A stretch of DNA of 64,000 nucleotides from Halobaculum halobium. GTDB lineage: Archaea; Halobacteriota; Halobacteria; Halobacteriales; Haloferacaceae. The stretch's first letter is position 1. Each line of letters starts with the position of its first letter. Made by a program: the position numbers and the translations under genes. The DNA is taken from assembly GCF_030127145.1 (NCBI RefSeq), contig NZ_CP126158.1, forward strand, positions 2,232,001-2,296,000. Reading direction: 5' to 3'. Below are positions 17,165-26,739 of the stretch, one piece after another. Below the pieces are notes generated by a model. It saw only the letters and a program-made list of their open reading frames with translations. It ran no database searches and had not been told where the DNA came from.

Positions 17165-17405
17165 TTTTGACGGAACCGAACTCGGGAGCCACCGGTCAGT
17201 TAATTCCTCTCGCAGCGACACGTGCGACGAGCACGGACGGCCCCGACCGGCCCGGCCCCTATCAGTCCCACCCACAGCTCCCGTCCCGCAGCCACAGCCT
17301 CCCCAGCCGATTCGCTTCCTCGCTACCGCTCGGTCGCTCATCCCTCGCGCGCTCCCGGCGGACACGGAGGTCCGCCGCCGCGAGCCACCGCAGAAGTGTC
17401 GTTCT

Positions 17406-18053
17406 TCAGTCGTCCGCCGACGGAGCAGGCGCGTCGAGCAGCGACTCCGCGTACCCCGCCAGCATCTCCTCGACGTACTTCGCGACCACGTCCACCTCGA
17501 CGTGGACCGGGTCGCCCGCGTCCTTCCCGGCGAGGTTCGTCAACTCGTAGGTCGTGGGGATGATCGCCACGTCGAACTCGTCCTCGCGCTTCTCGGCGAC
17601 GGTCAGCGAGATGCCGTCGAGCGCGACCGACCCCTTGTCGACGACGTACTTCCCGAAGCCCTCGGGGATCGAGAAGGTGAACCGCCAGTCCTCGCCCACC
17701 TGCTCGATGGCGGTGATCTCCGCAGTCGTGTCGACGTGCCCCTGCACGACGTGGCCGTCGAAGCGGCCGTCGGCGGCGAGCGCGCGTTCGATGTTGACGG
17801 CGTCGCCTTCGCGGAGGTCGTCGAGGTAAGTCTTCGCGACCGTCTCGGCCGCGAGGAACACGGAGAACCACGAGCGGTCGTCCGCGTCGCGCTCGCCGAA
17901 CGCCTCGGCCGTGAGACAGACGCCGCTGACGGCGATCGACTGGCCGTGATGGAGGTCGTCGAGGCCGTCGGCGGCGACGCGCAGACGCAGGCCCTCGGGC
18001 GTCTCCTCGCGCCCGACTACCTCGCCGGCGCGCTCCACGATTCCGGTGAACAT
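17406..18053 (-). CDS. ribE: Riboflavin synthase alpha subunit
   Basis: A 215-aa riboflavin synthase with two lumazine-binding barrel repeats: MFTGIVERAGEV with VSGVCLTAEAF in the first and GHVVQGHVDTTAEI with DGISLTVAEK in the second. It dismutates two 6,7-dimethyl-8-ribityllumazine molecules into riboflavin. This is the bacterial/eukaryotic-type enzyme, as haloarchaea have, rather than the unrelated RibC-type enzyme of methanogens. An acidic tail (DAPAPSADD) ends the protein. Monocistronic; the 240 bases between its stop and the tRNA hold nothing I can support. Confidence 0.95.
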   Translation of the reverse strand: MFTGIVERAGEVVGREETPEGLRLRVAADGLDDLHHGQSIAVSGVCLTAEAFGERDADDRSWFSVFLAAETVAKTYLDDLREGDAVNIERALAADGRFDGHVVQGHVDTTAEITAIEQVGEDWRFTFSIPEGFGKYVVDKGSVALDGISLTVAEKREDEFDVAIIPTTYELTNLAGKDAGDPVHVEVDVVAKYVEEMLAGYAESLLDAPAPSADD

Positions 18054-18148
18054 ACGCGAATCGAGGATCTCACGAGCGGAAAGCGTTCTGGTACCGTGAC
18101 GGTCGCGACGACGCAGGGACTTATGACCGATGGGGGCGCTCGGTCGGT

Positions 18149-18793
18149 ATGGACGCGATCGCGCGGCTGCGTTCGAGCTTCGTCGCGGGGCTGTTCGTGG
18201 TGCTCCCGCTGGCGGTGACGCTGTTCGTTCTCGACTGGGCGGTCGACCGACTCACCGGGACGCTCGCTCCCGTCGTGAGCGGGAGTGGGCTCTCGGCGCT
18301 CGTGGGCAACGAGGCGCTGGCGACGGTCCTGGCGGTCGTCCTCATCGCGTTGGGAATCACGTTCATCGGGTTCGTCGTCTCCCACGAGGCCGGCCGACGA
18401 CTGTTCGGGGGATTCGAGCGCGGGGTCCGGCTCTTCCCGATTGTCCGGGCGGTCTACTTCGGCGTCAGGCAGGTGAGCGAGTCGCTCGCGACGCCCGGCG
18501 ACGGCTTCGACCGCGTCGTCGTCGCGGAGTTCCCACGCGACGGCACGTGGGCGGTCGGGTTCGTCACCAACCCCGCCCCGCGGAGCGTTCGCCGGGCGAC
18601 CGACGAGGAGCTGATGACCGTTTTCTTCCCGCACAGCCCCAACCCCACCGCGGGAAAGCTGGCGATGATGCATCCCGAGGACTACGCGGAGATCGACATG
18701 AGCGTCACCCGCGGCCTCCGACTGCTCGTCACGACGGGGCTGTCGGTCGACGACCCAGATCGACTTCCCCCGGCGGTCTCCCCCGGCGAGTGA
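18149..18793 (+). CDS. DUF502 family membrane protein
   Basis: A 214-aa protein with two N-terminal transmembrane segments (about residues 13-33 and 58-80) followed by the conserved soluble DUF502 core: LFPIVRAVYFGVRQVSESL, then VVVAEFPRDGTWAVGFVT and TVFFPHSPNPTAGKLAMM. The family is widespread in bacteria and archaea but its role is not defined. The start MDAIARLRSSFVAGLFVVLP is typical. It is divergent from riboflavin synthase with 95 bases between, and a TTATGA at 18122 may be its TATA element. Confidence 0.9.
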   Translation: MDAIARLRSSFVAGLFVVLPLAVTLFVLDWAVDRLTGTLAPVVSGSGLSALVGNEALATVLAVVLIALGITFIGFVVSHEAGRRLFGGFERGVRLFPIVRAVYFGVRQVSESLATPGDGFDRVVVAEFPRDGTWAVGFVTNPAPRSVRRATDEELMTVFFPHSPNPTAGKLAMMHPEDYAEIDMSVTRGLRLLVTTGLSVDDPDRLPPAVSPGE

Positions 18794-18877
18794 GCTCCGG
18801 AGGCCGGTTCGAGGCGAGGGATCCGACGCCGGAGCGCGGGCGACAGCGTTTCAATCCCCGCCGCAGTATCGACCTGC

Positions 18878-19135
18878 GTGGCGCTCGGCATCCTCGAACA
18901 GGTCGGACTCGCGGCGACGCTGATATTCGCGCTCCCGGTCGCCGTCTACGGCGTCCAGTCGATACTCGGCGGACGGACGATGGTCGGTGCGTTCGCGCTG
19001 ACCGTCGCCGTGTTGATGGTCGTGCTTCCCCGTCGGCTCACCAGCCCGGACGACATCCCGTCGAAGGCGGCCGAGACGGCCGTCGGGGCCGTCGTCGAGT
19101 CGCCCGACGAGTCCGACGAGGGCGAGGAACGGTAA
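18878..19135 (+). CDS. Small membrane protein, two hydrophobic segments
   Basis: An 85-aa protein starting at GTG (MALGILEQVGLAATLIF). Hydrophobic helices span about residues 6-28 and 36-52; the C-terminal 30 residues are acidic and presumably cytoplasmic. No family assigned. Follows the DUF502 gene by 84 bases on the same strand and is convergent with the M24 peptidase gene. Confidence 0.65.
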   Translation: MALGILEQVGLAATLIFALPVAVYGVQSILGGRTMVGAFALTVAVLMVVLPRRLTSPDDIPSKAAETAVGAVVESPDESDEGEER

Positions 19136-19140
19136 CCCGG

Positions 19141-20409
19141 CTACTCGCCGTTCCTGTCCCGTGGCGGTTCGCCGTCCCGATTTCCTGGCACCAGCGAGAA
19201 CGGGTATTCCCCGAGGAGTTCGTAACCGTCGTCAGTGACGGCGACTAGGTCCTCCAGTCGCACGCCGCCCTCCGCCGGGTCGTACACGCCCGGCTCGATC
19301 GTGACCACGTTGCCGGCCTCCAGTTCCCCGTCGCCCCCCAGCGACGGCCCCTCGTGAAGCGAGACGCCGACGCCGTGACCCGTCGAGTGGGTGAAGCCGA
19401 CCTCGTCGGAGTCGATCCGGAAGCCGTGGGCCGAGAGTTCGGCGGCGGCCTCCCCGTGGACCGTCGAGGCCGGGACGCCGGCGGCGACCTCGTCGAGGGC
19501 GGCCTCCCGCGCCCGCTCGACCGCGAGGTACGCCCGGCGCTCCCAGCCACCGTCGGGGTCGACCGCGAACGTCCGCGTCACGTCGCCGTAGTAGCCGGCG
19601 GGGCCCCGCGGCGACACGTCGATCAGGACGGTCTCGCCCGGCCTGATCACGTCGGTGCCGGTGTAGTGGAGGTCCGCCGCGGTCGCGCCGGCGCCGATCA
19701 CCGTGTTCCCGGCGTCGCGGACGCCGTGGGCCGCGAGCACCTCGTTCACCTGTCGGCGGAGCCGCTCCGTCGAGAGCACGCCGCCGTTCCAGCGGACCGC
19801 GCCGTCACCGCCCTCGGCGTCGGGATCGGGAGTCGCCTCCGCCAGCACCTCCTCGGCGCGGGCGATCCCGCGGACCGCCGCGCGCTGGACGCGCCGAAGT
19901 CGGTCGATCTCGGCGTCGGTCTTCGTCGCCCGGGCGCGGGTGAGGACGTCCGTCGAGGCGATCTCGTAGCCCGCCTCCTCGAGGTAGACGGCGGCGTCGT
20001 GGGGGATCCCCTGCGGAACGAGCACCGTCCCCGCGTCGGCGCCGGCGGCCGCGAGCGCCGCGGCGGCGCGGACGCCGGCGGGATCGCCCTGCCGTTCGGT
20101 CTGAACCGCGTCCCCGGGGAACTCACGGCGGGCCTGCTCGCCGAACAGTGCGGGGGCACAGAGGCTCGTGTGGACGCCGCTCTCGCCGTCGTTGGGATCG
20201 AGGGCACCGCCACCGCTGTCGGCATCGTCGCCGTCGACGGTCGCCACGAACGCGTACTCGCGATCCGGGCCCGAAAACCGAGTGAGCCAGCGGAGGTCGT
20301 CGTCGAAGCGGTCGCCGACGGCGACGAAGCCGACCGCGTCTCGGTCGGCCATCTCGGCCGCGATCGGGGCGTAGTCGGTGCCGAGCGTGTCGGGGACCCC
20401 GCCGAGCAT
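19141..20409 (-). CDS. M24 family Xaa-Pro-type metallopeptidase
   Basis: A 422-aa pita-bread-fold peptidase. Metal ligands are visible in order: two Asp in [20 protein letters not shown], His in [15 protein letters not shown], Glu in VTIEPGVY and Glu in GVRLEDLV. The N-terminal 180 residues form the creatinase/prolidase-like domain. It probably removes N-terminal residues next to proline, though some family members are not peptidases. Its ATG directly follows the TAG of the helicase gene, so the two are cotranscribed and probably coupled in translation. Confidence 0.88.
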   Translation of the reverse strand: MLGGVPDTLGTDYAPIAAEMADRDAVGFVAVGDRFDDDLRWLTRFSGPDREYAFVATVDGDDADSGGGALDPNDGESGVHTSLCAPALFGEQARREFPGDAVQTERQGDPAGVRAAAALAAAGADAGTVLVPQGIPHDAAVYLEEAGYEIASTDVLTRARATKTDAEIDRLRRVQRAAVRGIARAEEVLAEATPDPDAEGGDGAVRWNGGVLSTERLRRQVNEVLAAHGVRDAGNTVIGAGATAADLHYTGTDVIRPGETVLIDVSPRGPAGYYGDVTRTFAVDPDGGWERRAYLAVERAREAALDEVAAGVPASTVHGEAAAELSAHGFRIDSDEVGFTHSTGHGVGVSLHEGPSLGGDGELEAGNVVTIEPGVYDPAEGGVRLEDLVAVTDDGYELLGEYPFSLVPGNRDGEPPRDRNGE

Positions 20410-22263
20410 CTACGCTTCGGGTTCGGGCGCCTCGGTCGTCTCGACGATCTCGTCGACGATCGCCTGCGGGTCCTCGTCGCGGATCTCGTTGTGGAGCACC
20501 ACCGATATCGGAAGCGTCGGGGCGCCATTCACGAGGTTCTGCATGAGGACGAGTCGCTCGCGGGCGCGAGACATCCCGACGTAGAAGACGCGGCGCTCGT
20601 TGTTCGTCAGCACCGGCACCGGGCTCGTGGACTTCGTGAACTCCTCGCCGTCGACGCCGGTCACGTCGAGCCCCTCCTGCTCGGCCTGCGCGGCCATCTG
20701 CTCGACCACCTTCTCGGTGAGATCGGTGTTGACGAACACGTGGTCGGCCTCGCGACCCTTCGCGGAGTGGATCGTGCCGAGGCGGACGCGGTTCGGGTCC
20801 TCCCCCTCGTAGTCGCCGGCGAAGTACGCCTTCACCGACTTCCGCTGGAAGCTTGTGATCTTCCGGGCCATATCGGCGGCCGCCGGCCCGTCCGGCATGA
20901 ACGGGACGTAGTCGTTCACGTCTTCCGGCGACAGCGGGATCTCCGCGAGGTCGTCCGCTTCTGCGGTCTCTTCCACGTCGTCGAGGAAGTCGTACAGCTC
21001 GTCGCGGTCGTTGCTGCCGAACGCCGAGTCCTGGAGGATGTCGGCGAGCCGGCGCGCCTGCAGCGCCGTCATCGCTTTCCCCTCCTCGACGGCCTCGACC
21101 GCGCGGACGTAGTCGGTGAGCCGATCGGTCCACATCCGCTGGTCGGTGAGACAGGAGAACGGGATCCCCTCGCTCATGAACTCGTCGATGAAGTCGAACA
21201 TCTGATAGCGCGCGCGAAACAGCAGCATCACCGTCTCGTCGTCCGTGCTGCGGACGGTGTGGCGAACGTTCCGCACGAGGTCGAGCATCGACGGGGAGTC
21301 GACGGCCTCGACGGCGCCGCCCTCCTTGCGGGGCTTGAGGTCCTTCTCCTGGCGCTTGTCGATGTGGCGGATCTCCGTGTTGACGACGTTGAGAATGTTC
21401 GAGGGGAGGCGGTAGGAGTTCGGCAGCACCTCGTCGTTGTCGACTTCCGTGTCGAGCAATAGCGCGGGGTCGGCGCCCTGCCAGGCGTACACGACCTGGT
21501 CGTCGTCGCCGGCGATGAGGGCCGTCTCCATGTGGGGCTTCCACTCCTGGTACACGTCGTACTGCAGCGTCGTGATGTCCTGGAACTCGTCGATGACGAG
21601 GTGGTCGACGCTGGGAAGCAGCGAGCGCTGCGCGACGCGTTCGAGCATGTCGGCGAAGCCCACGAGCCCCTCGTCGCCCTTGTACGCCCGCCACGCGCGG
21701 ATCGCCTCCGGCACGTCGAGGCGGTCGTCGTCGCCGGGCCACGTCGGCGTGTACTTGTTCCCCTCCTGTGCGTTCGGGTCGATCTCGGGGGGCAGCCGGA
21801 CCTCCTCGACGTCCCACTGGAACGGCACGTCGTACCAGTCGGCCACGTCGCGCTTGGTGCGCTGGAGCCACTGCGAGGTGGCGATCACCTTGTTCCCGAG
21901 CGTCGTCGACCGCGCGGTGCGGCGACCGCCGCCGGAGTACTCGTCCTCGAACTCGACGCCGTAATCGTCGCAGAACTCCTCCTTGTCGTCCTCGCCGACC
22001 ACGTCGCCTCGCGAGAGGTTCAACAGCTCGTACGCCTTCGCGTGCATCGTGGCGACGTTCCCCTGCAGGTGGCGGGGGGTGGTGTCGAGCCGCTCGGCGA
22101 GGCGTTCCCGCACCTCGGAAGCCGCGGCGCGCGTGTACGAGACGACGAGGATGTCGCGGATGTCCGCTCCCTCGTCGATAAGCCCCTCGACGCGGTCGAG
22201 GAGCGCGGTCGTCTTCCCGCTGCCCGGACCACCGAACAGACGGGTCACCGTCGGGTCGCTCAT
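20410..22263 (-). CDS. UvrD/Rep-like superfamily 1 DNA helicase
   Basis: A 617-aa SF1A helicase. Motifs in order: I GGPGSGKTTAL near residue 11, Ia SYTRAAASEVRERL, II LVIDEFQDIT, III AGDDDQVVYAWQG, IV NSYRLPSNIL, V GTIHSAKGREADHV and VI VFYVGMSRARERLVL. It is shorter than bacterial UvrD (about 720 aa). It likely unwinds DNA 3' to 5' in repair or replication restart; uvrA lies 27 kb away in the same window. ATG 22263 has a good TATA (minus strand GCTTATGAG, 22286-22294) 27 bases upstream. Followed without spacing by the M24 peptidase. Confidence 0.93.
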   Translation of the reverse strand: MSDPTVTRLFGGPGSGKTTALLDRVEGLIDEGADIRDILVVSYTRAAASEVRERLAERLDTTPRHLQGNVATMHAKAYELLNLSRGDVVGEDDKEEFCDDYGVEFEDEYSGGGRRTARSTTLGNKVIATSQWLQRTKRDVADWYDVPFQWDVEEVRLPPEIDPNAQEGNKYTPTWPGDDDRLDVPEAIRAWRAYKGDEGLVGFADMLERVAQRSLLPSVDHLVIDEFQDITTLQYDVYQEWKPHMETALIAGDDDQVVYAWQGADPALLLDTEVDNDEVLPNSYRLPSNILNVVNTEIRHIDKRQEKDLKPRKEGGAVEAVDSPSMLDLVRNVRHTVRSTDDETVMLLFRARYQMFDFIDEFMSEGIPFSCLTDQRMWTDRLTDYVRAVEAVEEGKAMTALQARRLADILQDSAFGSNDRDELYDFLDDVEETAEADDLAEIPLSPEDVNDYVPFMPDGPAAADMARKITSFQRKSVKAYFAGDYEGEDPNRVRLGTIHSAKGREADHVFVNTDLTEKVVEQMAAQAEQEGLDVTGVDGEEFTKSTSPVPVLTNNERRVFYVGMSRARERLVLMQNLVNGAPTLPISVVLHNEIRDEDPQAIVDEIVETTEAPEPEA

Positions 22264-22285
22264 TACTGTGTCCACTCGGCCGCGA

Positions 22286-22294
22286 CTCATAAGC
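22286..22294 (-). promoter_or_regulatory. TATA box of UvrD-like helicase
   Basis: Minus-strand GCTTATGAG centred 27 bases before ATG 22263. It fixes the start at MSDPTVTRLF rather than at an upstream in-frame codon. Confidence 0.55.
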
Positions 22295-22453
22295 GCCGTG
22301 GCTTGCGCCAGCGAACGGACGTGTCTGGAACGCAGAAGGTGTGTCTCGACGCGCTCGCACTGTGACGGGATCGCGACGACGAGCGCGCGAAGCGATCAGC
22401 GGTCGGTCAGCGGTCGATCGACGTCGCTCAGCAGTCGGTCAGCAGGCCGGCAC

Positions 22454-22636
22454 TCACGGCTCGGGTCGCCACCCGCACACCGAGCACTCGACAGCGTCGC
22501 CCTCGTGAAGTCCGCCGCAGTCAGGACACTGTTTCTTGTTATAGGACTCCTCCCATCGGGCGGTCTCCACGTCGTGGCCGCGACTGGTCAGGAACTCGTC
22601 GAACAGGTCGCCATCTGGGCTCGGTGCCGACGCCAT
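22454..22636 (-). CDS. Zinc-finger miniprotein (HVO_0416-like)
   Basis: A 60-aa protein ending in a two-CxxC zinc ribbon: KKQCPDCGGLHEGDAVECSV then CGW near the C-terminus. The N-terminal part FDEFLTSRGHDVETARWEESY is conserved in haloarchaeal zinc-finger miniproteins of the HVO_0416 type as I recall them. Likely a nucleic-acid or protein-binding small regulator; function unproven. The ATG at 22636 is supported by the TATA (minus GTATATG, 22663-22669) 30 bases upstream. A palindrome lies between TATA and start. Confidence 0.82.
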   Translation of the reverse strand: MASAPSPDGDLFDEFLTSRGHDVETARWEESYNKKQCPDCGGLHEGDAVECSVCGWRPEP

Positions 22637-22637
22637 A

Positions 22638-22669
22638 CATGGTACGCTATACCATGGCTGCACATATAC
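22638..22669 (-). promoter_or_regulatory. Promoter with 7-5-7 inverted repeat at zinc-finger gene
   Basis: Inverted repeat CATGGTA-CGCTA-TACCATG (22638-22656) fills the space between the TATA element (minus GTATATG, 22663-22669) and the ATG at 22636, covering the predicted transcription start. This is the position of a repressor operator. Arms match perfectly. Confidence 0.5.
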
Positions 22670-22828
22670 CTTCTGGCGAGTCTCTCAACCGTGAAATCGA
22701 CCGACGGAGTCAACAACGACCCCCGATTCGATGCGGAACGGTCGGATCGCGGTTCGGGTGTCCTCGTGGCCCGCCACGCGCTCGTCGCGCGGCCATCGAC
22801 GCGTCCGTCGTGCGGTCTCGCCAGCCGC

Positions 22829-24358
22829 TCAGAGCCCGTACAGCTCGTCGAACTTCGCCTCGACGTAGTCGAGGAAGTACTCGGCGGTCAGCGGCTCGCC
22901 GGTCGCCGCTTCGACCAGGTCGTCGGTCGGGTACCGCCGGCCGTGGCTGTGAACGTGTTCGGTCATCCACTCCCACAGCGGTTCGAGGTCGCCCTCGCGG
23001 ATCAGCGCATCTACGTCGCCCAGGTCCTCGCGCATCGCGTGATCCAGTTGCGCCGCCAACACCGACCCGATGGTGTACCCCTGGAAGGCGGCGAAGCGAC
23101 TGCTCCAGTGGATGTCCTGCAGGCATCCCTCGGCGTCGGTGTCGGGGACGACACCGAGGTAGTCGTCCATCTTCGCGTTCCACACCTCGGGGATCTCCGA
23201 GACGCCGATGTCGCCCTCGACGAACGCGCGGTCGATCTCACACCGGAGGATGATGTGGAGGTGGTAGGTGAGTTCATCCGCCTCGACGCGGATTCGGTTG
23301 TCCGGGTAGATCTGGTTCACCGCCTCGTACGCCTCGCGCGCGGTCGCGTCGGTGCCGAGGTGGTCGTTCGCCTCCTCGACGAACCCCTCCCAGAACGGCT
23401 CGGTGCGCGCGACGTGGTTCTCCCAGAACCGCGATTGCGACTCGTGGACGCCCGAGGAGAGCGACGCCCCCAGCGGCTCGCCGAAGCGGCCGTCCGGCAG
23501 CCCCAGTTCGTAGCTCGCGTGTCCGAACTCGTGGACGGTCGCGGTGAACGCGTCCATCGGGTCCTCCGGCTTGAACCGCGTCGTGATGCGGGCGTCGAAC
23601 TGGTTGCCCGAGGTGAACGGGTGGGCGGAGACGTCGAGCCGGCCGCGGTCGTCGGGGTAGCTCAGGAGATCGAGGACAGCGTCCGAGAGGCCGCGCTGGG
23701 TGTCGTCGTCGTACGGCCCCGCCTCGACGAACGGCGACGCGAGGTCGACACCGGCGGCCTCGATATCCTCGATGAGCGGGACGAGCCCCGCCTTCAGTTC
23801 CTCGAAGATCTCCTCCAGTCGCTCCAGCGGGAGATACGGCTCCCCGTCCTCGTACATGACCTCGTAGGCGGGGCGATCGGGGTCGATGGCCTCGGCGCGC
23901 TCGACGTGCAGGTCCCGCAGCGTCTCCAGCGCGGGCGCGAAGTGAGCGAAGTCGTCGTCGGCCTTCGCCTCCTTCCACACCTGCTGGCCGGCGGACTGCT
24001 GCTCGGTCAGTTCCTCGACGAGCGACTCCGGGACCGAGCGATTGCGCTCGTGACGCCGCCGGATCTCGCGGACGTTTGCCGCGCGCTCGCCGTCGAGCTC
24101 GGCGTCCTCGGCGGCGTCGAGGGCGTCGCTCATCGCTTCGCTCGTGAGCTTCTCGTGGGTCGTCGCCGACAGCGCCGCCAGTTGCTTGCCGCGGGCGGGC
24201 GTGCCGCCCTCGGGCATCGTCACCTGCTGGTCCCAGTAGAGGACGCCGCTGCCGCTTTCGAGATGCGAGACGCGCGCGTACTGCTCCATGAGGTCGCGAT
24301 ACGCCTCGGGCGCGTCGTCGGTGACGGTCGAGTCGAGGTCGGCGGACGGAGGTGCCAT
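22829..24358 (-). CDS. Carboxypeptidase Taq, family M32
   Basis: A 509-aa thermostable-carboxypeptidase-type zinc enzyme. The metal site HEFGHASYE lies near residue 279, with the family's DARITTRF, LGASLSSGVHESQSRFWEN and the C-terminal IHWSSRFAAFQGYTIGS. Length matches M32 enzymes, which trim C-terminal residues with broad specificity. ATG 24358 gives MAPPSADLDSTV; ATG codons further in, at MEQYARV, are less likely. Monocistronic and divergent from nothing nearby; the 190 bases downstream to the zinc-finger gene look empty. Confidence 0.94.
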   Translation of the reverse strand: MAPPSADLDSTVTDDAPEAYRDLMEQYARVSHLESGSGVLYWDQQVTMPEGGTPARGKQLAALSATTHEKLTSEAMSDALDAAEDAELDGERAANVREIRRRHERNRSVPESLVEELTEQQSAGQQVWKEAKADDDFAHFAPALETLRDLHVERAEAIDPDRPAYEVMYEDGEPYLPLERLEEIFEELKAGLVPLIEDIEAAGVDLASPFVEAGPYDDDTQRGLSDAVLDLLSYPDDRGRLDVSAHPFTSGNQFDARITTRFKPEDPMDAFTATVHEFGHASYELGLPDGRFGEPLGASLSSGVHESQSRFWENHVARTEPFWEGFVEEANDHLGTDATAREAYEAVNQIYPDNRIRVEADELTYHLHIILRCEIDRAFVEGDIGVSEIPEVWNAKMDDYLGVVPDTDAEGCLQDIHWSSRFAAFQGYTIGSVLAAQLDHAMREDLGDVDALIREGDLEPLWEWMTEHVHSHGRRYPTDDLVEAATGEPLTAEYFLDYVEAKFDELYGL

Positions 24359-24433
24359 GCGCGTGGGTGGGTGGCTCGGGGTATCAAGGTCCGGGTGGCC
24401 CGCGCGGATGACCGATTTCGTCGTCGCGGGCGA

Positions 24434-24853
24434 CTACCGCGGCCCCGCGAACGTCGCCGCGCCGTCCTCGACGACGACGCCGCGGCGGAGCACGCCGTCG
24501 ACGGCCCACCCCACGGTGTACGCGAGCGCGACGAACACGCCGTACCCGCCGGCGAGCGAGAGGAGACCGTTCACCGTCGCCACGTCGGCGCCGAACGCCG
24601 CCGTCGACAGCGCGGTGAGGAGGGCGGTGGCGACGAGGACGCCGACGATGTCGCGTCCGTAGACGGACAGCACCGATGCCGCGACGCCGCCGGCGGCGAC
24701 GCAGGCGCCGACGAGCGCGGCGTCCGCGAGCGCTGCGGGGTCGAACACGCTCTCCGGCGATCCCCACGAGACGCCGAGGATCAGTTGGACTCCGACGGCG
24801 CCGGCCGTCCAGAGGGCGAACTGGCCGATCACGGAGGGGAGCGTACGGGTCAT
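24434..24853 (-). CDS. Four-helix membrane protein
   Basis: A 139-aa hydrophobic protein with about four transmembrane segments (residues 8-27, 40-62, 68-90 and 96-118), small residues throughout, and a short soluble tail. No family recognised. Lies between the M32 peptidase and endonuclease IV genes, all on the minus strand, 63 bases after endonuclease IV, so could share its transcript. Confidence 0.65.
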   Translation of the reverse strand: MTRTLPSVIGQFALWTAGAVGVQLILGVSWGSPESVFDPAALADAALVGACVAAGGVAASVLSVYGRDIVGVLVATALLTALSTAAFGADVATVNGLLSLAGGYGVFVALAYTVGWAVDGVLRRGVVVEDGAATFAGPR

Positions 24854-24916
24854 CGAATCGAATCGAATCCGGTGGGTGCGGCAGGGGCGTCGGAACTCGC
24901 AGCCGCGGGGGCTTCG

Positions 24917-25768
24917 TTACTCGCGAAGCTCGCGAACGCGCTCGATGTTCCACGCGAACGACTTGCCGTCCTCGGTGGGCGTCTCCAGCACGAGCGGCAC
25001 ATCGCGGAGCTCCTCGTGGTTGATGAACGCGCGCATGCCCTCCTCGCCGATGAGGCCTTCGCCGACGTGGGCGTGCTCGTCCTTGTTGGTCCCGCACTCG
25101 TGTTTGGAGTCGTTGAGGTGGACGCACTCCAGGTGCTCCAGCCCGACGACCTCGTCGAGCTCCGCGACCGTCTCCTCGACGCCCTCGGCCGTCGAGAGGT
25201 CGTAGCCCGCGGCGAACGCGTGGGCGGTGTCGAGGCAGATGTCCAGGTCCTGCTCGGAGCGCTCCAGCACCGCCGCGAGGTGCTCGAAGTCGCCCCCGAG
25301 CTTGGTGCCCGAGCCGGCGTCCGACTCGACGAGGACGGTCACGCTCTCGGGAATATCGAGTTCGTCGAGCGCGCTCGCGGCGTTGTCGAGTCCCTGCTCG
25401 ACGCCCGCACCGGTGTGGGCGCCCAGGTGGACGTTCACGTACGGAACGCCCAGCCTATCGGCGGCGTCGACCTCCTCTTGCATCGAGCCGACCGACTTCT
25501 CGCGGAGGTCCGCTTTCGGCGTGCAGAGGTTCACGAGGTACGACGAGTGGATGACCCACGGGCCGACGCCGTGATCGTCGCTGGCGGCGCGGAACTGCTC
25601 GGCCTCGTCGTCGTCGATGTTCGGGCTCTGCCACACCTGCGGGGAGTGCGTGAAGATCTGGCCGCAGTTGCCGCCGTCGTCGACCAGCGCGTCGACCGCG
25701 TTGTACGTGCCGCCGGCGATGGACTCGTGTGCCCCGACGCGGAGCGTCGGGTCGCTGTCTGCGCTCAT
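24917..25768 (-). CDS. nfo: Endonuclease IV (AP endonuclease)
   Basis: A 283-aa TIM-barrel nuclease that cuts 5' to abasic sites in base excision repair. Conserved metal-site segments: [77 protein letters not shown] and VLETPTED. The usual HPGSH and ENTAGQG motifs are replaced by HLGAH and ESDAGSG, though the ligand glutamate and histidines are kept. ATG 25768 ([12 protein letters not shown]) is preferred over the ATG six bases upstream. Works downstream of glycosylases such as the uracil-DNA glycosylase encoded at 31.2 kb. Confidence 0.93.
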   Translation of the reverse strand: MSADSDPTLRVGAHESIAGGTYNAVDALVDDGGNCGQIFTHSPQVWQSPNIDDDEAEQFRAASDDHGVGPWVIHSSYLVNLCTPKADLREKSVGSMQEEVDAADRLGVPYVNVHLGAHTGAGVEQGLDNAASALDELDIPESVTVLVESDAGSGTKLGGDFEHLAAVLERSEQDLDICLDTAHAFAAGYDLSTAEGVEETVAELDEVVGLEHLECVHLNDSKHECGTNKDEHAHVGEGLIGEEGMRAFINHEELRDVPLVLETPTEDGKSFAWNIERVRELRE

Positions 25769-25936
25769 ACCCACCGCTCACGAGTCGGAGGGCAAAGCGG
25801 CTTCGGAAGCGGCCGTCGCGTCCCCCAGGCGGTTGACCGGCTTGGCGGCGCCCGTGGCACCGGGTCGGCCGTCGCAACCGGGGATCGACCACCACCCATT
25901 TGCGGCTCGACCGGCAACGCAACGGGCGCACACGCC

Positions 25937-26638
25937 ATGCAGGTGGACTCAGTCGTCAGTCGCCTCGAACGCGCGTTCGAGCCCGCCCGTGAGCTGCTCG
26001 TCCCCCTGTTATCTGAGCCCCGCATCATGGGCACATGGGCCATCGTCGTCGCGGTCTCGACGGCGGTGCTGCTGTGGGATCTCCGCGAGCGAAACGAGGC
26101 GATCCCGTCGCTGATGAGGGGCGTCTGGACGCTGACGGTGGTGTACTCCGGGCCGTTCGGGCTGGCGGTGTACTGGTACGCCGGCCGCACACAGATTCCC
26201 CGCGACTCGCTCGCGCGGCGCGGCTTCCGGTCGACGGCCCACTGCTACTCCGGCTGCGGCGCCGGCGAGGTGACCGGCATCCTGCTGGCGCAGGGAGTGC
26301 TGGGGCTGGCTGTCGGCTGGGTCGCGGCGGCGACGTTCGGGTTCGCGTACCTGTTCGGCTTCGGCCTCACGGTCGGCCCGCTGGTGCAGGAGGGCGTCGG
26401 CTTCCGCGAGGCCGTCGCCGATGCGTTCTACAGCGAGACGCCGTCGATCACGGTGATGGAGGTCGTCGCGATCGGGACCGACCTCCTCCTCGCGGCCGAC
26501 GCGCACGTCGGCGACCTGCTGTTCTGGGGCGCGCTGGCGTTCTCGCTGTCGGTCGGCTACCTCGCCGCCTACCCGGTGAACGTCGCCCTCGTCCGCGCCG
26601 GAGTCAAGGGGGGTATGGCGAACCCGGCGGAGCTGTGA
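25937..26638 (+). CDS. DUF4396 family membrane protein
   Basis: A 233-aa protein with about six hydrophobic segments. The conserved signature of DUF4396 is seen as TAHCYSGCGAGEVTGI near residue 99, a Cys-x3-Cys with adjacent His that could bind metal, followed by the family's glycine-rich helices and a final GYLAAYPVN segment. Function of the family is unknown. The N-terminal 30 residues are amphipathic. Plus strand, divergent from nfo with 168 bases between. Confidence 0.82.
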   Translation: MQVDSVVSRLERAFEPARELLVPLLSEPRIMGTWAIVVAVSTAVLLWDLRERNEAIPSLMRGVWTLTVVYSGPFGLAVYWYAGRTQIPRDSLARRGFRSTAHCYSGCGAGEVTGILLAQGVLGLAVGWVAAATFGFAYLFGFGLTVGPLVQEGVGFREAVADAFYSETPSITVMEVVAIGTDLLLAADAHVGDLLFWGALAFSLSVGYLAAYPVNVALVRAGVKGGMANPAEL

Positions 26639-26739
26639 CGGAACCGGGAACCGCATGGACTCCGGTCGGCCCCACCGGTTATCACCCTCGACACCGGGGA
26701 CCGTACGCTTATTGGACCGACCGCCGTCTGTCCCGCCAA

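Noticed and set aside
17357-17376. Hairpin GGCGGAC-6-GTCCGCC downstream of riboflavin synthase
   Set aside because: A 7-bp stem is common by chance at this G+C content and no T run follows in the direction of transcription, so a terminator call is not supported.
21983-26638. Very long open frame (about 1550 codons) on the plus strand
   Set aside because: It runs antisense to the UvrD-like helicase, M32 peptidase and endonuclease IV genes, a product of high G+C; only its last 234 codons (DUF4396 protein from 25937) are a real gene.
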